This document shows positions 1 through 8,876 of a stretch of 64,000 bases of DNA, piece after piece. Position 1 is the first letter of the stretch. The number at the start of each line of letters is the position of its first letter. Under the pieces are notes generated by a model, which saw only the letters and a list, made by a program, of their open reading frames with translations, was not told the DNA's origin and did no database searches. The DNA comes from Polyangiaceae bacterium. GTDB taxonomy: Bacteria; Myxococcota_A; Polyangia; Polyangiales; Polyangiaceae. The position numbers were made by a program, and so were the translations under genes. The stretch covers positions 22,364 to 86,363 of the forward strand of contig JABFXY010000142.1 in NCBI GenBank assembly GCA_013361525.1, read 5' to 3'.

Positions 1-2210
1 GGCAGCGGCCGGTAGAGGACGATGGCGCGCGCGGTCACGTCGGTGCACCCCGGGGGGACGGCGAAGCGATGAGCCGTCACGAGCTCTCGCTGGGGCGCGA
101 TGCGGTTGTCGCTCGCGATGTCGACGGCGCGGTAGTGCGGCACGCCGCGGGCGCCGGTCGCATCGACCATCACGCGGGCGAATGCCATCCCCGGCGCCCC
201 AGCGAGGCGATGGCTCGTCTCGCCGTCCACGAAATCGGTGGGCGAGGCGTCCGCGAGATACACGATGTCCCCCGGCGCGACGGCGACCGAAGCTGAGAGC
301 TCGATCTGCGACCCGACGACAGCCACAACGGACGCTTCGCCAACCGGCGAGAGCACCTCGATGCCCTTCTCCTCGGGCGTGAGGGTCGCCCCTTCGAAGA
401 GGCCGATGCCGTCGTAATCCCAATAGCTCCCGGTCGGGCGGACGATCCGTACGACGTCGCCGACGTTCGCAATCGCCGCGCCGGCCGGCCACGTCGCGGT
501 CGAAGCGGAGAGCGTGACGTCCGCCCCGACGATGCCTCGCGCCGAGGCTCCACCGAAGTCGGGAATCGTCATGCCACCGATCGGTACGAGCGGATCACCA
601 CATCCGTCGGCCTCGACGAGGAGCACCATGGAACGGAGCGGCTCGCCCGTCGGCAGCGCGTGACCACAACCGACGTTCTTCACCGCGACGGCGATATCGA
701 CGCCGCCGGCAATGGGCGACGCCGTGATCGTCGCCGTCGCCGCCCCATCGAGCAGGCGCGGCACCCCCGGAATCTCGGTGAGAGGGCCGCGAAAGGTATG
801 CGAGCGCGTCTGCTCGGGCGTGCGCTGGAACCCGCCGACCAGACCCGCGAGCGTCGGAGAAGACGTATCGACGCTGTTGAACATGCCGTCGACCGGCGGC
901 ATGTGACACGACTGACACTGCGTGCCCAACTGCGCGAAGGGGCCCTCGGACCATTCGGTGAACGTCGAATGCGTGGGGAGGCCGTCGGCGAATCGGTCGC
1001 TCAATGTGGACCCGGGGACGAGCGCTTCCTGCTTCTGATCGTGACAGCCGGCGCAGAACTCCGCAGTCGAGAACTTCGGCTGGTAGCTGCCGCCCATGAT
1101 CGAATTGGGCACATCGGGCAGCGGGCCGAACATCGCTTGTCGAATGGGCGAGCCGATTTGGCCGTCGAGCGTCTCGCGCGGCCGCTGCATGACCAGCCGG
1201 CCCCCGGTGCCCGGCGGCGCATCGAGATCGATGTCGCGGACGTGATGGCATGCGTCGCACGAATTGCCGTTGTCGAATGCGTTGCCTTCCGCCTCGAGCA
1301 GATTGCGTCCACCGGCGGGGCCATTCATCGCGATCGCGTGGCAATCGGCGCACGCACCGAACATTGTGGGCGCGGACGCAGCCGGCAACGCAGGGTCGTC
1401 ACACGACAATCCCGGCGAATCGCCGCAATCGTTCAAATCGGCGAGGACGCCGGACCCGACGTAACATCGCATTTGCGAATTACCGGGTGAGCCGGGCACC
1501 GATCCCGCTCGATACACGCCACCGGCCGCCGCGCACTCCGCCGCGGTACCGAAGCTCGAGGACACACCCGCATAAAGGTCGTGCAGAATGGGATCTCTCG
1601 CAGAGCGCGCGTGCGCCGAAGTCTGAAACTGCGCAGTAAAGGTCGTATGGCAATGGCCACACACCTTCGTCGAGCTGTCGATGTCGGGGTCCCCCACCCC
1701 CGGCGACATGAACTCGTAGCCGACGTTGTCCGGAGGCGCGACCGCGAAGAGCTGCAGCGTCATGGGCTCGCTGGGTAGCGAGGTGAGCTCGATGCCCGCT
1801 GCGCGATAGCCGATCTTCGCGGCGACGACCGTCGGCGTACCGATGATCGCGGTCGTCATCTCGATCTCGAATGTGCCGTCCTCGCCCGTCGTCACGTCGG
1901 GCTCGCCACCGCCCTGCATCACGATCGCTCCCGCGACTGGAGCGTTCGTCTGATCGACGACCACACCGGTGATGGTGAACGTCTCGGGCAAGCCCGTTCC
2001 GGTCGAGGTCGTCAGGTCGATGCCGGTCGTCGAGGTAGCGGTGGAGCTCGCGTTCGCGCCGCCGACGCCGCCTCCGCCGCTTGCGTGACCGCCGGCGTCG
2101 CCGGTTGCTGCCGAATCGTCCGAGCAAGCCGGGGCAGCGAGCAACAGCGCGACGACCCAAGCGCAGCGCGCGGTTCGACTCCGCTCTTCAGACCTTCGGG
2201 CAAACTTCAT
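1..2210 (-). CDS. Multihaem c-type cytochrome lipoprotein with carboxypeptidase-regulatory-like domain (3' end cut by window edge)
   Basis: The frame is open from an ATG at 2210 to base 1, about 736 codons, with no stop before the edge, so the C-terminus is missing. The start gives a signal peptide ending in a lipobox (APAC) and a Gly/Ser/Thr-rich linker. Residues about 75-145 look like a carboxypeptidase regulatory-like beta domain (GVVVDQTNAPVAGA...). Five CxxCH haem motifs follow: CGHCH, CADCH, CDACH, CAGCH and CQSCH, between about residues 183 and 430. A later 'NVGCGHALPTG' segment is typical of bacterial multihaem cytochromes. This predicts an exported, lipid-anchored electron-transfer protein with five haems. 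Partner and substrate are unknown. The terminator at 2284-2316 separates it from the gene upstream, so it should have its own promoter in 2211-2283. Confidence 0.8.
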   Translation of the reverse strand, partial: MKFARRSEERSRTARCAWVVALLLAAPACSDDSAATGDAGGHASGGGGVGGANASSTATSTTGIDLTTSTGTGLPETFTITGVVVDQTNAPVAGAIVMQGGGEPDVTTGEDGTFEIEMTTAIIGTPTVVAAKIGYRAAGIELTSLPSEPMTLQLFAVAPPDNVGYEFMSPGVGDPDIDSSTKVCGHCHTTFTAQFQTSAHARSARDPILHDLYAGVSSSFGTAAECAAAGGVYRAGSVPGSPGNSQMRCYVGSGVLADLNDCGDSPGLSCDDPALPAASAPTMFGACADCHAIAMNGPAGGRNLLEAEGNAFDNGNSCDACHHVRDIDLDAPPGTGGRLVMQRPRETLDGQIGSPIRQAMFGPLPDVPNSIMGGSYQPKFSTAEFCAGCHDQKQEALVPGSTLSDRFADGLPTHSTFTEWSEGPFAQLGTQCQSCHMPPVDGMFNSVDTSSPTLAGLVGGFQRTPEQTRSHTFRGPLTEIPGVPRLLDGAATATITASPIAGGVDIAVAVKNVGCGHALPTGEPLRSMVLLVEADGCGDPLVPIGGMTIPDFGGASARGIVGADVTLSASTATWPAGAAIANVGDVVRIVRPTGSYWDYDGIGLFEGATLTPEEKGIEVLSPVGEASVVAVVGSQIELSASVAVAPGDIVYLADASPTDFVDGETSHRLAGAPGMAFARVMVDATGARGVPHYRAVDIASDNRIAPQRELVTAHRFAVPPGCTDVTARAIVLYRPL

Positions 2211-2283
2211 GATCCCTCGCGCTCCGCGATCGTCGGCGACCTCGACACCTTGGTACAAGTCGAGGGTCGCCGTCCAGTAGCGG

Positions 2284-2316
2284 AAAAACGCCCCCTCCGA
2301 CGAGGCAGAGGGGGCG
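2284..2316 (-). terminator. Rho-independent terminator of the lipoprotein gene 2358-3686
   Basis: A perfect 9-bp stem (cgccccctc 2289-2297 with gagggggcg 2308-2316, 10-nt loop) is followed on the minus strand by five T (2284-2288). It lies 42 bp past the stop codon at 2358. Stem, loop and T-run make a canonical intrinsic terminator. Confidence 0.85.
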
Positions 2317-2357
2317 CGGGGGAAACCGACGCAGAAAGACGCTGCGGTGCGCAGTTC

Positions 2358-3686
2358 TTACGGCGACGGGATCTCGAACGGCGGGTCCGGGCACGTATCC
2401 GGCGTACCGCACACGCCGCATGCAGCCTCGAATGTCTCCACGATGTCGTCGAGATCAGGGTGTGTGGCCGTCAGCGTCACAGTGTTCGTGAACTCAGCCG
2501 TGGTCGGATCCGTGTCGGACGTCCCCGGCAGATAGTTCCCCGAGAACGCGATGCACGACTCGGCCGCCACGTTGCCGTCGAAGAGCGGATTGGCGGTCGT
2601 GTCGACGCTGTCCTCGATCGCGAAGTTCATGTCGACGTTGCCGGTGTTGCATGCCCAGCCGGAGTAGTTGAGCTGCACCACGACCTGCGTGACCCCCTCG
2701 GACACTTCCTGTGTCTCGAGCGTCACGTTGCATTGTTTGCAGACGTCGACCGACGGCTGGCAAATCGCCAGATCGCCACGAATGAAGTCTTTGAGCGTGG
2801 CGGTCGGCTCCTGCGATGCACGCGTCTCGACGAGGAACGTCGCAAAGCACGGACTGCGGCCGAGCACCCTGGTCGCGTTGACTCCGCCCTCGAAGAACGC
2901 GCCCTTCTTATAGATATCGTTCGGGCCCATCTTCGGGTCGTAGTCCCAAACCGATTCGGTGCCGTCCGAGTTGTTGATAGTGGCGCAGGCGATGTCGTCG
3001 ATGACGCCGTCCGAGTCGGCGGTGCAGAACACACCGGGGAAACCTGGTGCCGGCTGAACACTCTCCTGTTGGCACTCGAGGTGGCCCGCCGTACCGTCAC
3101 CACCGACCCATTCGCAGACGCTGATTGTCCCGAGCGCGCCGCCGTTCGTGAAGTCGCTCAAGACGAGGAGATCTCCCTCCTTGTGCCCCCCCTCGAACGT
3201 CCCATCCGTATTCAGGGTGACCTCGTTTTGGAGAAACCAAAACCCGATCTGAGAGTCACCGCTCGTGGAGAAGCGGTCCGCCGAGAAATAGAGAATGAGG
3301 TCGCCCGTGGAGGAATCGGTGTACGTCGCCGCAGCGCCGTTAAGGATGTCGTCCTTGTCGGGAACACTGCCGTTCTTGTGCTGCCATACCGAGATGTCGT
3401 TGATGTCTTTGGTGCTTCCACCGGTGAAGATGGACCCATTGACCGCATCCACCGTCGGCACGTCGGGCAGCAAATCTTCCCAATCGTCTCCGGCGGCGCC
3501 ACCGCCCTCCGCTTGGGGATCACCGTCGAGCTCGAAGAGGCCCTCGTCGTGGACCGCCTGAGAGTTGTTGTTTGTTTGCTCGGATGCGCCGGGCAGACTG
3601 GGGTCTTCGCATGCAGCGAAGATCGGAACGAGTAGCAGACCGGTTCCGGCTAAGAGCCAGAGCGTGCGCGTTGCGTTCGTGGTCAT
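2358..3686 (-). CDS. Hypothetical lipoprotein, 442 aa
   Basis: The N-terminus MTTNATRTLWLLAGTG... is a lipoprotein signal with lipobox IFAAC. After an acidic linker come two parts: residues about 60-310, rich in Asp/Gly and aromatic residues, and a C-terminal beta-rich part (about 320-440) with cysteine pairs (CKQC, CGVC and others) and a 'VTLETQEVSEGVTQVVVQLN' stretch. I recognise no catalytic motif or named family. The even cysteine count suggests disulfides outside the cytoplasm. It is the last gene before a clear terminator and reads divergently from the thioredoxin gene. Coding assignment is firm; function is unknown. Confidence 0.75.
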   Translation of the reverse strand: MTTNATRTLWLLAGTGLLLVPIFAACEDPSLPGASEQTNNNSQAVHDEGLFELDGDPQAEGGGAAGDDWEDLLPDVPTVDAVNGSIFTGGSTKDINDISVWQHKNGSVPDKDDILNGAAATYTDSSTGDLILYFSADRFSTSGDSQIGFWFLQNEVTLNTDGTFEGGHKEGDLLVLSDFTNGGALGTISVCEWVGGDGTAGHLECQQESVQPAPGFPGVFCTADSDGVIDDIACATINNSDGTESVWDYDPKMGPNDIYKKGAFFEGGVNATRVLGRSPCFATFLVETRASQEPTATLKDFIRGDLAICQPSVDVCKQCNVTLETQEVSEGVTQVVVQLNYSGWACNTGNVDMNFAIEDSVDTTANPLFDGNVAAESCIAFSGNYLPGTSDTDPTTAEFTNTVTLTATHPDLDDIVETFEAACGVCGTPDTCPDPPFEIPSP

Positions 3687-3947
3687 GTGACCCCCTTTCG
3701 AAAATCCGTGTCGGCTCTCAGGCAGGGGGCGTGCCTTTCAGGCTCGTAATCGTAAATTGGCGGATCACGGTCGTTCCACCTGCGCTCCATGTGGCGGTCG
3801 CCGACGATTGGTAGTCCAAGCGGGGCAAGCCACGTGTGGGCAGCGCGCTCCAGCCGCGTGGGGCCGCACGGTGGCGGAACAGGAGGCCGATTCGGCGCAT
3901 CGATCGAAACCATCGACATGCGAATGGCCCCGGGTCAGGCTTCGCGC

Positions 3948-4349
3948 ATGGCGACCACCGAGATCACGAAGGACAACGTCGAGGACACCCTGAAGGAGGG
4001 CATCGTCATCATCGACTTTTGGGCGAGCTGGTGCGGCCCGTGCCGAACCTTCGCCCCCGTGTTCGACGCGGCGTCACAGCGCCACGACGGCGTCGTCTGG
4101 GGCAAGGTCGACACCGAGGCGCAGCCCGAGCTCGCGGGCGCATTCGGCATCGAAGCGATCCCGACGATCATGGTCCTCCGTGACGGCATCCTCCTCTTCC
4201 GCCAGTCCGGCGTGCTGCCCGCCAAGGCGCTCGACGACATCGTCTCGCAGGTGAAGGGCCTCGACATGGAGGACATCCGCAAGAAACTCGAAGAGCACGA
4301 GAAGAATCACCCGCACGATCACGAGCACGGCCCGAACTGCAAGCATTAG
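3948..4349 (+). CDS. trxA: Thioredoxin with His-rich C-terminal tail
   Basis: This 133-residue protein carries the thioredoxin active site WCGPC (Cys29 and Cys32), the FWASW lead-in, a cis-proline loop (IEAIPTIMVLRDG) and the usual single-domain length plus about 20 residues. Thioredoxins reduce protein disulfides in the cytoplasm and there is no signal peptide. The ATG at 3948 is chosen because the fold begins right after it (MATTEITKDNVEDTL). In-frame ATGs at 3918 and 3924 would add up to 10 residues. The odd part is the tail: a charged helix (DIRKKLEEHEK) followed by HPHDHEHGPNCKH, a likely metal-binding stretch. The gene stands alone, divergent from the lipoprotein gene at 2358-3686. Confidence 0.85.
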   Translation: MATTEITKDNVEDTLKEGIVIIDFWASWCGPCRTFAPVFDAASQRHDGVVWGKVDTEAQPELAGAFGIEAIPTIMVLRDGILLFRQSGVLPAKALDDIVSQVKGLDMEDIRKKLEEHEKNHPHDHEHGPNCKH

Positions 4350-4377
4350 GGGCTGTCCCAAGTCTCGGCTCGGCACT

Positions 4378-4411
4378 CCGGACTAGCGCCGCGCGCATCG
4401 ACGGCGTCCGG
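4378..4411 (+). terminator. Hairpin after thioredoxin gene, possible terminator
   Basis: CCGGAC (4378-4383) pairs with GTCCGG (4406-4411), and inside it CGCCG pairs with CGGCG after a 3-nt bulge. It lies 29 bp past the thioredoxin stop and before the next start at 4434. No T-run follows, so intrinsic termination is uncertain. Confidence 0.3.
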
Positions 4412-4433
4412 CTCATCGGATATCGATGAACGG

Positions 4434-4790
4434 ATGAGGGGGGACGCCGTTCCGGATGACTGCCGCGCCTGCGCACGTTGTTGTTTCTCCGAGTCGCCCG
4501 AGCACGTGCGTGTCTTCGACGGCGATTGGGACAGGATGGACACTCGCGCGCAGTCGTTCACGTCGCGGCTCGACAATCGCCGCTTCATGCGCATCGACGA
4601 CGGTCGCTGTGCGGCGCTGCTCGTCGACGTCGAGCGCGGCACGTTCGCCTGCGGCATCTACGAGAAACGGCCGGACGTGTGTCGCTCGCTCGATCGCGGC
4701 ACCTCCATCTGCGTCGACGAGCGACGCGCGAAAGCCGGGCGGCCCGAAGCGCTCTTGATTCGCCTTCGAACCGGAGCCGACGAAACCTGA
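4434..4790 (+). CDS. YkgJ-type cysteine cluster protein
   Basis: This 118-residue soluble protein has the pattern of the YkgJ / UPF0153 zinc- or iron-chelating cysteine cluster family. CRACARCC lies near residue 10, followed by 'GRCAALL' and 'CGIYEKRPDVCRSL', which together supply the conserved metal-ligand cysteines. Family members are small and of unknown biochemical role. The ATG at 4434 gives the usual short N-terminal lead before the first cysteine. Downstream it is convergent with the DUF5648 lipoprotein gene, only 10 bp away. Confidence 0.75.
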   Translation: MRGDAVPDDCRACARCCFSESPEHVRVFDGDWDRMDTRAQSFTSRLDNRRFMRIDDGRCAALLVDVERGTFACGIYEKRPDVCRSLDRGTSICVDERRAKAGRPEALLIRLRTGADET

Positions 4791-4800
4791 AGAGCGATCG

Positions 4801-5721
4801 TCAGGGCGACGTCCAGACGTAGCCCGCGATCCCCTCGTCGGTCCAGCCGAGGTTCACGACGGCGTTGTCTCGCTCGGCCGCGCTGATCGTGTAGAAGTGC
4901 CAATTGTTCGGCGCGAGATACAGTCGATAGAGCGGCACCGCACCACAGGTCGGCGCGCCGCCGTTCGCGGGCTGAGGCGCGATGAAGCCGACGGTGCCGA
5001 CAGACGGGAAATCGGTCGAATCGGTGAGGAAGAAGTTCCCCGTACCGGCCTTCGGACAGCGGAAGAACGGGCGCAGATCCGCCGCTGCGTCTTTGTAGAG
5101 ATAAAAGAAGTTCTCCGCCTCTACCGTGCCCCACGCCTGCGCCTCCGCGAGGTCGGTCGTGAAAAGGTGGCCGTTCGTGCCATTGGATGCGCGGTGCACG
5201 CCGATGCGACAATTCGCGATCGGCCCCTGGTCGCACGCCCCGTCGCAATCGTCGTCGATCGCATTGCACGCCTCCGCAGGAACCGCACAGGTCGGCGCGC
5301 AAGGATCGGTGCAGACGAGCCCACCGGTCGAGCCACACGCGGTCGCGCAGGCGCCGCCGGCCTGGCAAGCGTCCTCGAGCTCGCAACCCGTCTCGGCCTC
5401 ACCGTCGCAATCGGCAAAACCCTGAGCGCAGTCGGTGAGAGAACATTCACCGCTCGCACAGCCGGCCGTCCCATTTGGGATCACGCACGTGCGCCCGCAG
5501 CTCCCGCAGTTTTGCGGATCGGTCTCTAGATCGACGCAGGCACCGTCGCAGAGCGTGCCCTCGGTGCAGCTCGTGACGGACGTCGTGCCCGCCCCTTCCC
5601 CACCACCACCGGCGTTGGCTCCGCCGCCGTCGTCGAGGTCGGTTGCGCCCGTGGCACACCCCGACGCCCCCAGCAGCAGCACCACCGGCAACAGGCTCCC
5701 CGCGAATCGCTGCGCAATCAT
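4801..5721 (-). CDS. Lipoprotein with Cys-rich module and DUF5648-like C-terminal domain
   Basis: The 306-residue protein starts with a signal peptide and lipobox (GASGC), then a Gly-rich linker. Residues about 50-165 are Cys-rich, with the myxobacterial NCGSCGRTC module and a 'CNAIDDDCDGACD' segment like those in secreted myxobacterial proteins. The C-terminal 130 residues contain two repeats of the form 'H(R/L)...HLFTTDLAEAQ..G' and 'YRLY..NNWHFYTISAAER', matching DUF5648, a surface repeat with suspected carbohydrate or protein binding. It starts 3 bp after the DUF1552 stop, so it is the third gene of the DUF1592-DUF1552 unit and is probably exposed at the cell surface. Confidence 0.8.
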   Translation of the reverse strand: MIAQRFAGSLLPVVLLLGASGCATGATDLDDGGGANAGGGGEGAGTTSVTSCTEGTLCDGACVDLETDPQNCGSCGRTCVIPNGTAGCASGECSLTDCAQGFADCDGEAETGCELEDACQAGGACATACGSTGGLVCTDPCAPTCAVPAEACNAIDDDCDGACDQGPIANCRIGVHRASNGTNGHLFTTDLAEAQAWGTVEAENFFYLYKDAAADLRPFFRCPKAGTGNFFLTDSTDFPSVGTVGFIAPQPANGGAPTCGAVPLYRLYLAPNNWHFYTISAAERDNAVVNLGWTDEGIAGYVWTSP

Positions 5722-5724
5722 GGC

Positions 5725-7116
5725 TCAGACTGCCGTGTACAGATCGGCGCCGAAGTCGTCCGACGTCTCGGAAGCGTGGAACCCGTAGCTTCCGATATCG
5801 AGGCCCAACCCGCGGAGAACCGTCACGTGGGCCTTTGCCATGTTGCCGGCCACCTCGCGCACGTGAATCCCCGTCTTGAGCCGGCCGGCGGCCTTCCCCG
5901 CGAGAACGACGGGCATCTCCTGCACGCCGTGTTTCCAACCTTCTCCGTATTCCGACGTCCCGTAGACCAGGCTCGCATCGAGCGCCGTCACGCCGGGCGC
6001 CACCTCGACGGCCGCGAGCTTGTCGAGGAGGATCGCGAATGCCTGCATTTGGTAATGGGTAATGTCGCGGACGGCGCCCCATTGGCCGGCGTGACAAGTC
6101 GTGTGCATGTCGTTCACGACATCGCCGATATTGCTGAATAGATGGGTCGTCGCAGGCGACGTCAACATGAACGAAAAGACGCGCGTGATACCGCACTTGA
6201 GCCCGAGCGCGAGAAGGTCCGCCATGTTCGACGTCTCGGTCAACAGGTCGGACGAGGTGGCCGGCGGCTGCGCGGGCCCTTCACACGCGAGCGTCGAGAG
6301 CTCGAGCCGGCGCTGTACTTCATCGATATGCTCGACGTGGGCGTCGATGCGGGCACGATCGGCGGCGCCGAGGCGTGTGCGCAACGAGTGGTAATCGTCG
6401 AGAACGGCGTCGAGGACCTTCGCGCGACGCTCGAGAACGGTCGCATCACCCGGCGGCGCGAAGAGGAGATTGAAGAGCTGGCCCGGATCCATGATCGGCG
6501 GGTTGAGCGAGTTCGGGCCGTTGTACGAAATGGAGTTCCAATGACCGTATTGATGGAAGCGCGCCGGGCTGACGCCGAGAACGAGCGAGCGAAAGCGCGG
6601 CACCCCCGAGGCGTAGAACGCATCGTGCTTCGCCACGAATTGGTCGAGGCTCTCCCGCGAGGCCGTGAGGGTATGGGAGTTGTGATAGAAACCTTCCGGG
6701 TTCACGCGGTCGGACGTGAGGGCGACCATGAAGCCGCGCATGTGCCCGTCGGTCTCGCCGCCGGTGACCCAATCGGTCTTCGGCTCGAGCCCGGTAATGA
6801 CGTTGGGCGCATGCGCCGCGAGCGGCGACAGCAGCGTCGACGGCGTGTACGGCCCGATCTCGTTCGGCGTCCACAGGTCGACGCTCACCGACGGATCGAA
6901 GCCCGGATCCGGCGCGGCCGAGGTCGAGTGCTTCGAATTCCAGGGCAAGCCGTTCGCCCAAAAGAAGATGCCGAAAATCGGCTCCGGCGCGACCCCACCG
7001 GCCAGCGCACGGCTCGAATACATCGCCTCGAGCGGCGGCAACGCGAGGGCGACCGTCCCCGTGGCGAGCGCGCCGCGGAGGAACGTCCGGCGAGGAAGAA
7101 GGCTGCGATTCGTCAC
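5725..7116 (-). CDS. DUF1552 domain-containing exported protein
   Basis: This 463-residue protein starts at a GTG at 7116 whose GTGA overlaps the stop of the DUF1592 gene. It opens with a twin-arginine-like signal (LPRRTFLRGALATGTVALALPP). The body matches DUF1552: 'FGIFFWANGLPW', 'GLEPKTDWVTGGETDGHMRGF', 'SLDQFVAKHD' and a C-terminal 'GTSEYGEGWKHGVQEMPVVLAGKAAG' segment. DUF1552 proteins occur mainly in planctomycetes and myxobacteria, almost always next to DUF1592/DUF1588 cytochrome-like proteins, and resemble the exported DUF1501/sulfatase-like group. The biochemical role is unknown. An in-frame ATG at 7296 would add 60 Arg-rich residues that do not look like a signal peptide. Confidence 0.85.
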   Translation of the reverse strand: MTNRSLLPRRTFLRGALATGTVALALPPLEAMYSSRALAGGVAPEPIFGIFFWANGLPWNSKHSTSAAPDPGFDPSVSVDLWTPNEIGPYTPSTLLSPLAAHAPNVITGLEPKTDWVTGGETDGHMRGFMVALTSDRVNPEGFYHNSHTLTASRESLDQFVAKHDAFYASGVPRFRSLVLGVSPARFHQYGHWNSISYNGPNSLNPPIMDPGQLFNLLFAPPGDATVLERRAKVLDAVLDDYHSLRTRLGAADRARIDAHVEHIDEVQRRLELSTLACEGPAQPPATSSDLLTETSNMADLLALGLKCGITRVFSFMLTSPATTHLFSNIGDVVNDMHTTCHAGQWGAVRDITHYQMQAFAILLDKLAAVEVAPGVTALDASLVYGTSEYGEGWKHGVQEMPVVLAGKAAGRLKTGIHVREVAGNMAKAHVTVLRGLGLDIGSYGFHASETSDDFGADLYTAV

Positions 7117-8807
7117 GGCGACACCTCGGGGATTGCGACGAAGCGGAAGCTGTCGTTGGAGACCAATGCGATCACCAGGTCGCGAAAGCGGAAGCCGGAG
7201 AGCTCGAACCGCTCGTGAATGGAGTCGAGCGCGGGCTCTTCCCCGTCTGCGTCGAGACGACCTTGCGAATGGCGGAAGAGCTGTTTGACGATGCAATGGC
7301 CGACGCGTTCGTCGCTCGCGAGCACGTCCGCCAGCTGGCGGGCGTCGTCGAGCTCGACACCGTCGAGGTTTCCGGTCGCGTCGATGGGGTAACCGCTGTC
7401 TTCCGTGCGATAAGCGCCGACCGCGTCGAAGTTCTCGAAGAGGAAACCGGGCGGGTCGATGAGCGCGTGGCAGCCGGCGCAGGCGGGATTTTCTCGGTGT
7501 TGCTCGAGGCGCTCGCGCAGCGTCTTCGGCTCGGTCGGATTGGGATCGATTTCAGTGTCGACGTCGGGCGGCGGCGGCGGGACCTCGGTGCAAAGGACGC
7601 GCTCGCGAAGGTATTTGCCGCGGAGTGTGGGTGAGGTCGTCGCCTCGTGCGCGTTCATTGCCAAAAACGCGCCCAACGTCAGCAGGCCTGCGCGTTTGCC
7701 GTCGGACGGAAGCTCCACTGGAACGAAAGCGACGGGCGTCGCGCCTTCCGCATCGATACCGTAGAGCGCCGCGAGCTCGTCGTTCACGAAGGTGCGGCGC
7801 GTGGAAAACAGCGTACGGACATCCACGTCGCGCCGAAACACCAAGTCGTCGACCAAGAGCTTCGCCTCGGTCCGCATGGCGTCCGCGAGCGAAGGGGTGA
7901 AATCGGGATAGAGCTCCGGATCCTTCGTGATGCCGTCGAGGCGCCCGAGATCCAGGTATTGCTCGAAGAAGGATTGGACCGCGACGCGCGCGCGCGGGTC
8001 GTCGAGCAAACGCGCCGCCTCTTCTTCGATGCCCTCGGGATCGTCGAGGTCGCCGCGCTCGGCCGCATCGAGGAGCGCGTCGTCGGGCGGGCCGTCCCAA
8101 AGAAGGAATGCCAGACGGCTCGCCATTTCGTAGCCCGTGAACCGCAATCGCGTCGGATCGCCTGCGTCGGGGACGCCGAGCTCGATCCGATATACGAAGC
8201 TCGGCGCCTGAAGGATGCCCGAGACGGCGGTTCGCACGCCCGTCCACGCATCGCCGCCCGACAAGTCCACCGACACACCGACCCAACGAGCGAGCTCGTC
8301 CTCGGAGAGGGCCCGGCGGAAGGCACGCCGGCCGAAGGTCCGCAAAAACTCCTCGACGCAGGCGTCGCCGGGCGCGGACGGCTCACACGCGACGAGCGCA
8401 GCACGCCGGCCGGGGTCGTCGAATACGAGATGGGTAATCGCGTCCGCCGCCTCTTCGAGCTGCTGCACGCCGAGCTCCGAGAGTGGATCGGTCGTCGCGC
8501 CGATGCTCGTGAACAAGAAGGGATTCGTGTCCGGCTGGACCGGAGTTTCGGGAAGGGCTTTTCCGAAGAGGTGAATCAGCGCGTTTCGGTATTGCGTCTC
8601 CGTCAGGCGCGGGAGCACCGGCGCTTCGAGGGACGCAACTTGTTCCCCCGGGCCGTCGCCGTCATCGGTCTCCGAAGGATCACCGATATCGCCCGTGCAA
8701 CCGAATGCCGTGAACGCGACCAGGGTCCCGAGCGCAGAAAAGGCGAGCCACGCGCCCCCCGCCAGCCTTCGAGCCCCACCCCTTATTGGCCTGTTTCGAT
8801 AAGCCAT
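7113..8807 (-). CDS. DUF1592/DUF1588/DUF1585 lipoprotein (planctomycete-type cytochrome-associated protein)
   Basis: This 564-residue lipoprotein (lipobox AFGC near residue 37) has the standard domain order: DUF1587-like 'LTETQYRNALIHLFG', DUF1595 'FLRTFGRRAFRRALSEDEL', DUF1592 'APSFVYRIELG...YEMASRLAFLLWDGPPDD', DUF1588 'LTLGAFLAMNAHEATTSPTLRGKYLRERVLC' with a CAGCH haem-type motif, and DUF1585 'QLADVLASDERVGHCIVKQLFRHSQGR'. The ATG at 8807 follows GGAGGT at 8 nt. It leads a three-gene unit with DUF1552 and DUF5648 proteins. The single CxxCH suggests one covalent haem; the substrate is unknown. Confidence 0.85.
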   Translation of the reverse strand: MAYRNRPIRGGARRLAGGAWLAFSALGTLVAFTAFGCTGDIGDPSETDDGDGPGEQVASLEAPVLPRLTETQYRNALIHLFGKALPETPVQPDTNPFLFTSIGATTDPLSELGVQQLEEAADAITHLVFDDPGRRAALVACEPSAPGDACVEEFLRTFGRRAFRRALSEDELARWVGVSVDLSGGDAWTGVRTAVSGILQAPSFVYRIELGVPDAGDPTRLRFTGYEMASRLAFLLWDGPPDDALLDAAERGDLDDPEGIEEEAARLLDDPRARVAVQSFFEQYLDLGRLDGITKDPELYPDFTPSLADAMRTEAKLLVDDLVFRRDVDVRTLFSTRRTFVNDELAALYGIDAEGATPVAFVPVELPSDGKRAGLLTLGAFLAMNAHEATTSPTLRGKYLRERVLCTEVPPPPPDVDTEIDPNPTEPKTLRERLEQHRENPACAGCHALIDPPGFLFENFDAVGAYRTEDSGYPIDATGNLDGVELDDARQLADVLASDERVGHCIVKQLFRHSQGRLDADGEEPALDSIHERFELSGFRFRDLVIALVSNDSFRFVAIPEVSP

Positions 8808-8876
8808 CCACCCTACCTCCGGGTCGGATTACGCGCCCGAAGGTATCAGATGTCCGCACGAACCGGTGCGCGAAGC

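Noticed and set aside
2085..3635. 516-codon plus-strand frame opposite the lipoprotein gene 2358-3686
   Set aside because: No signal, no motif, Arg/Val-rich shadow; it also crosses the clear terminator at 2284-2316.
3683..3919. Minus-strand frame of 78 codons between the lipoprotein and thioredoxin genes
   Set aside because: No ribosome binding site, no motif, overlaps the start of the lipoprotein gene.
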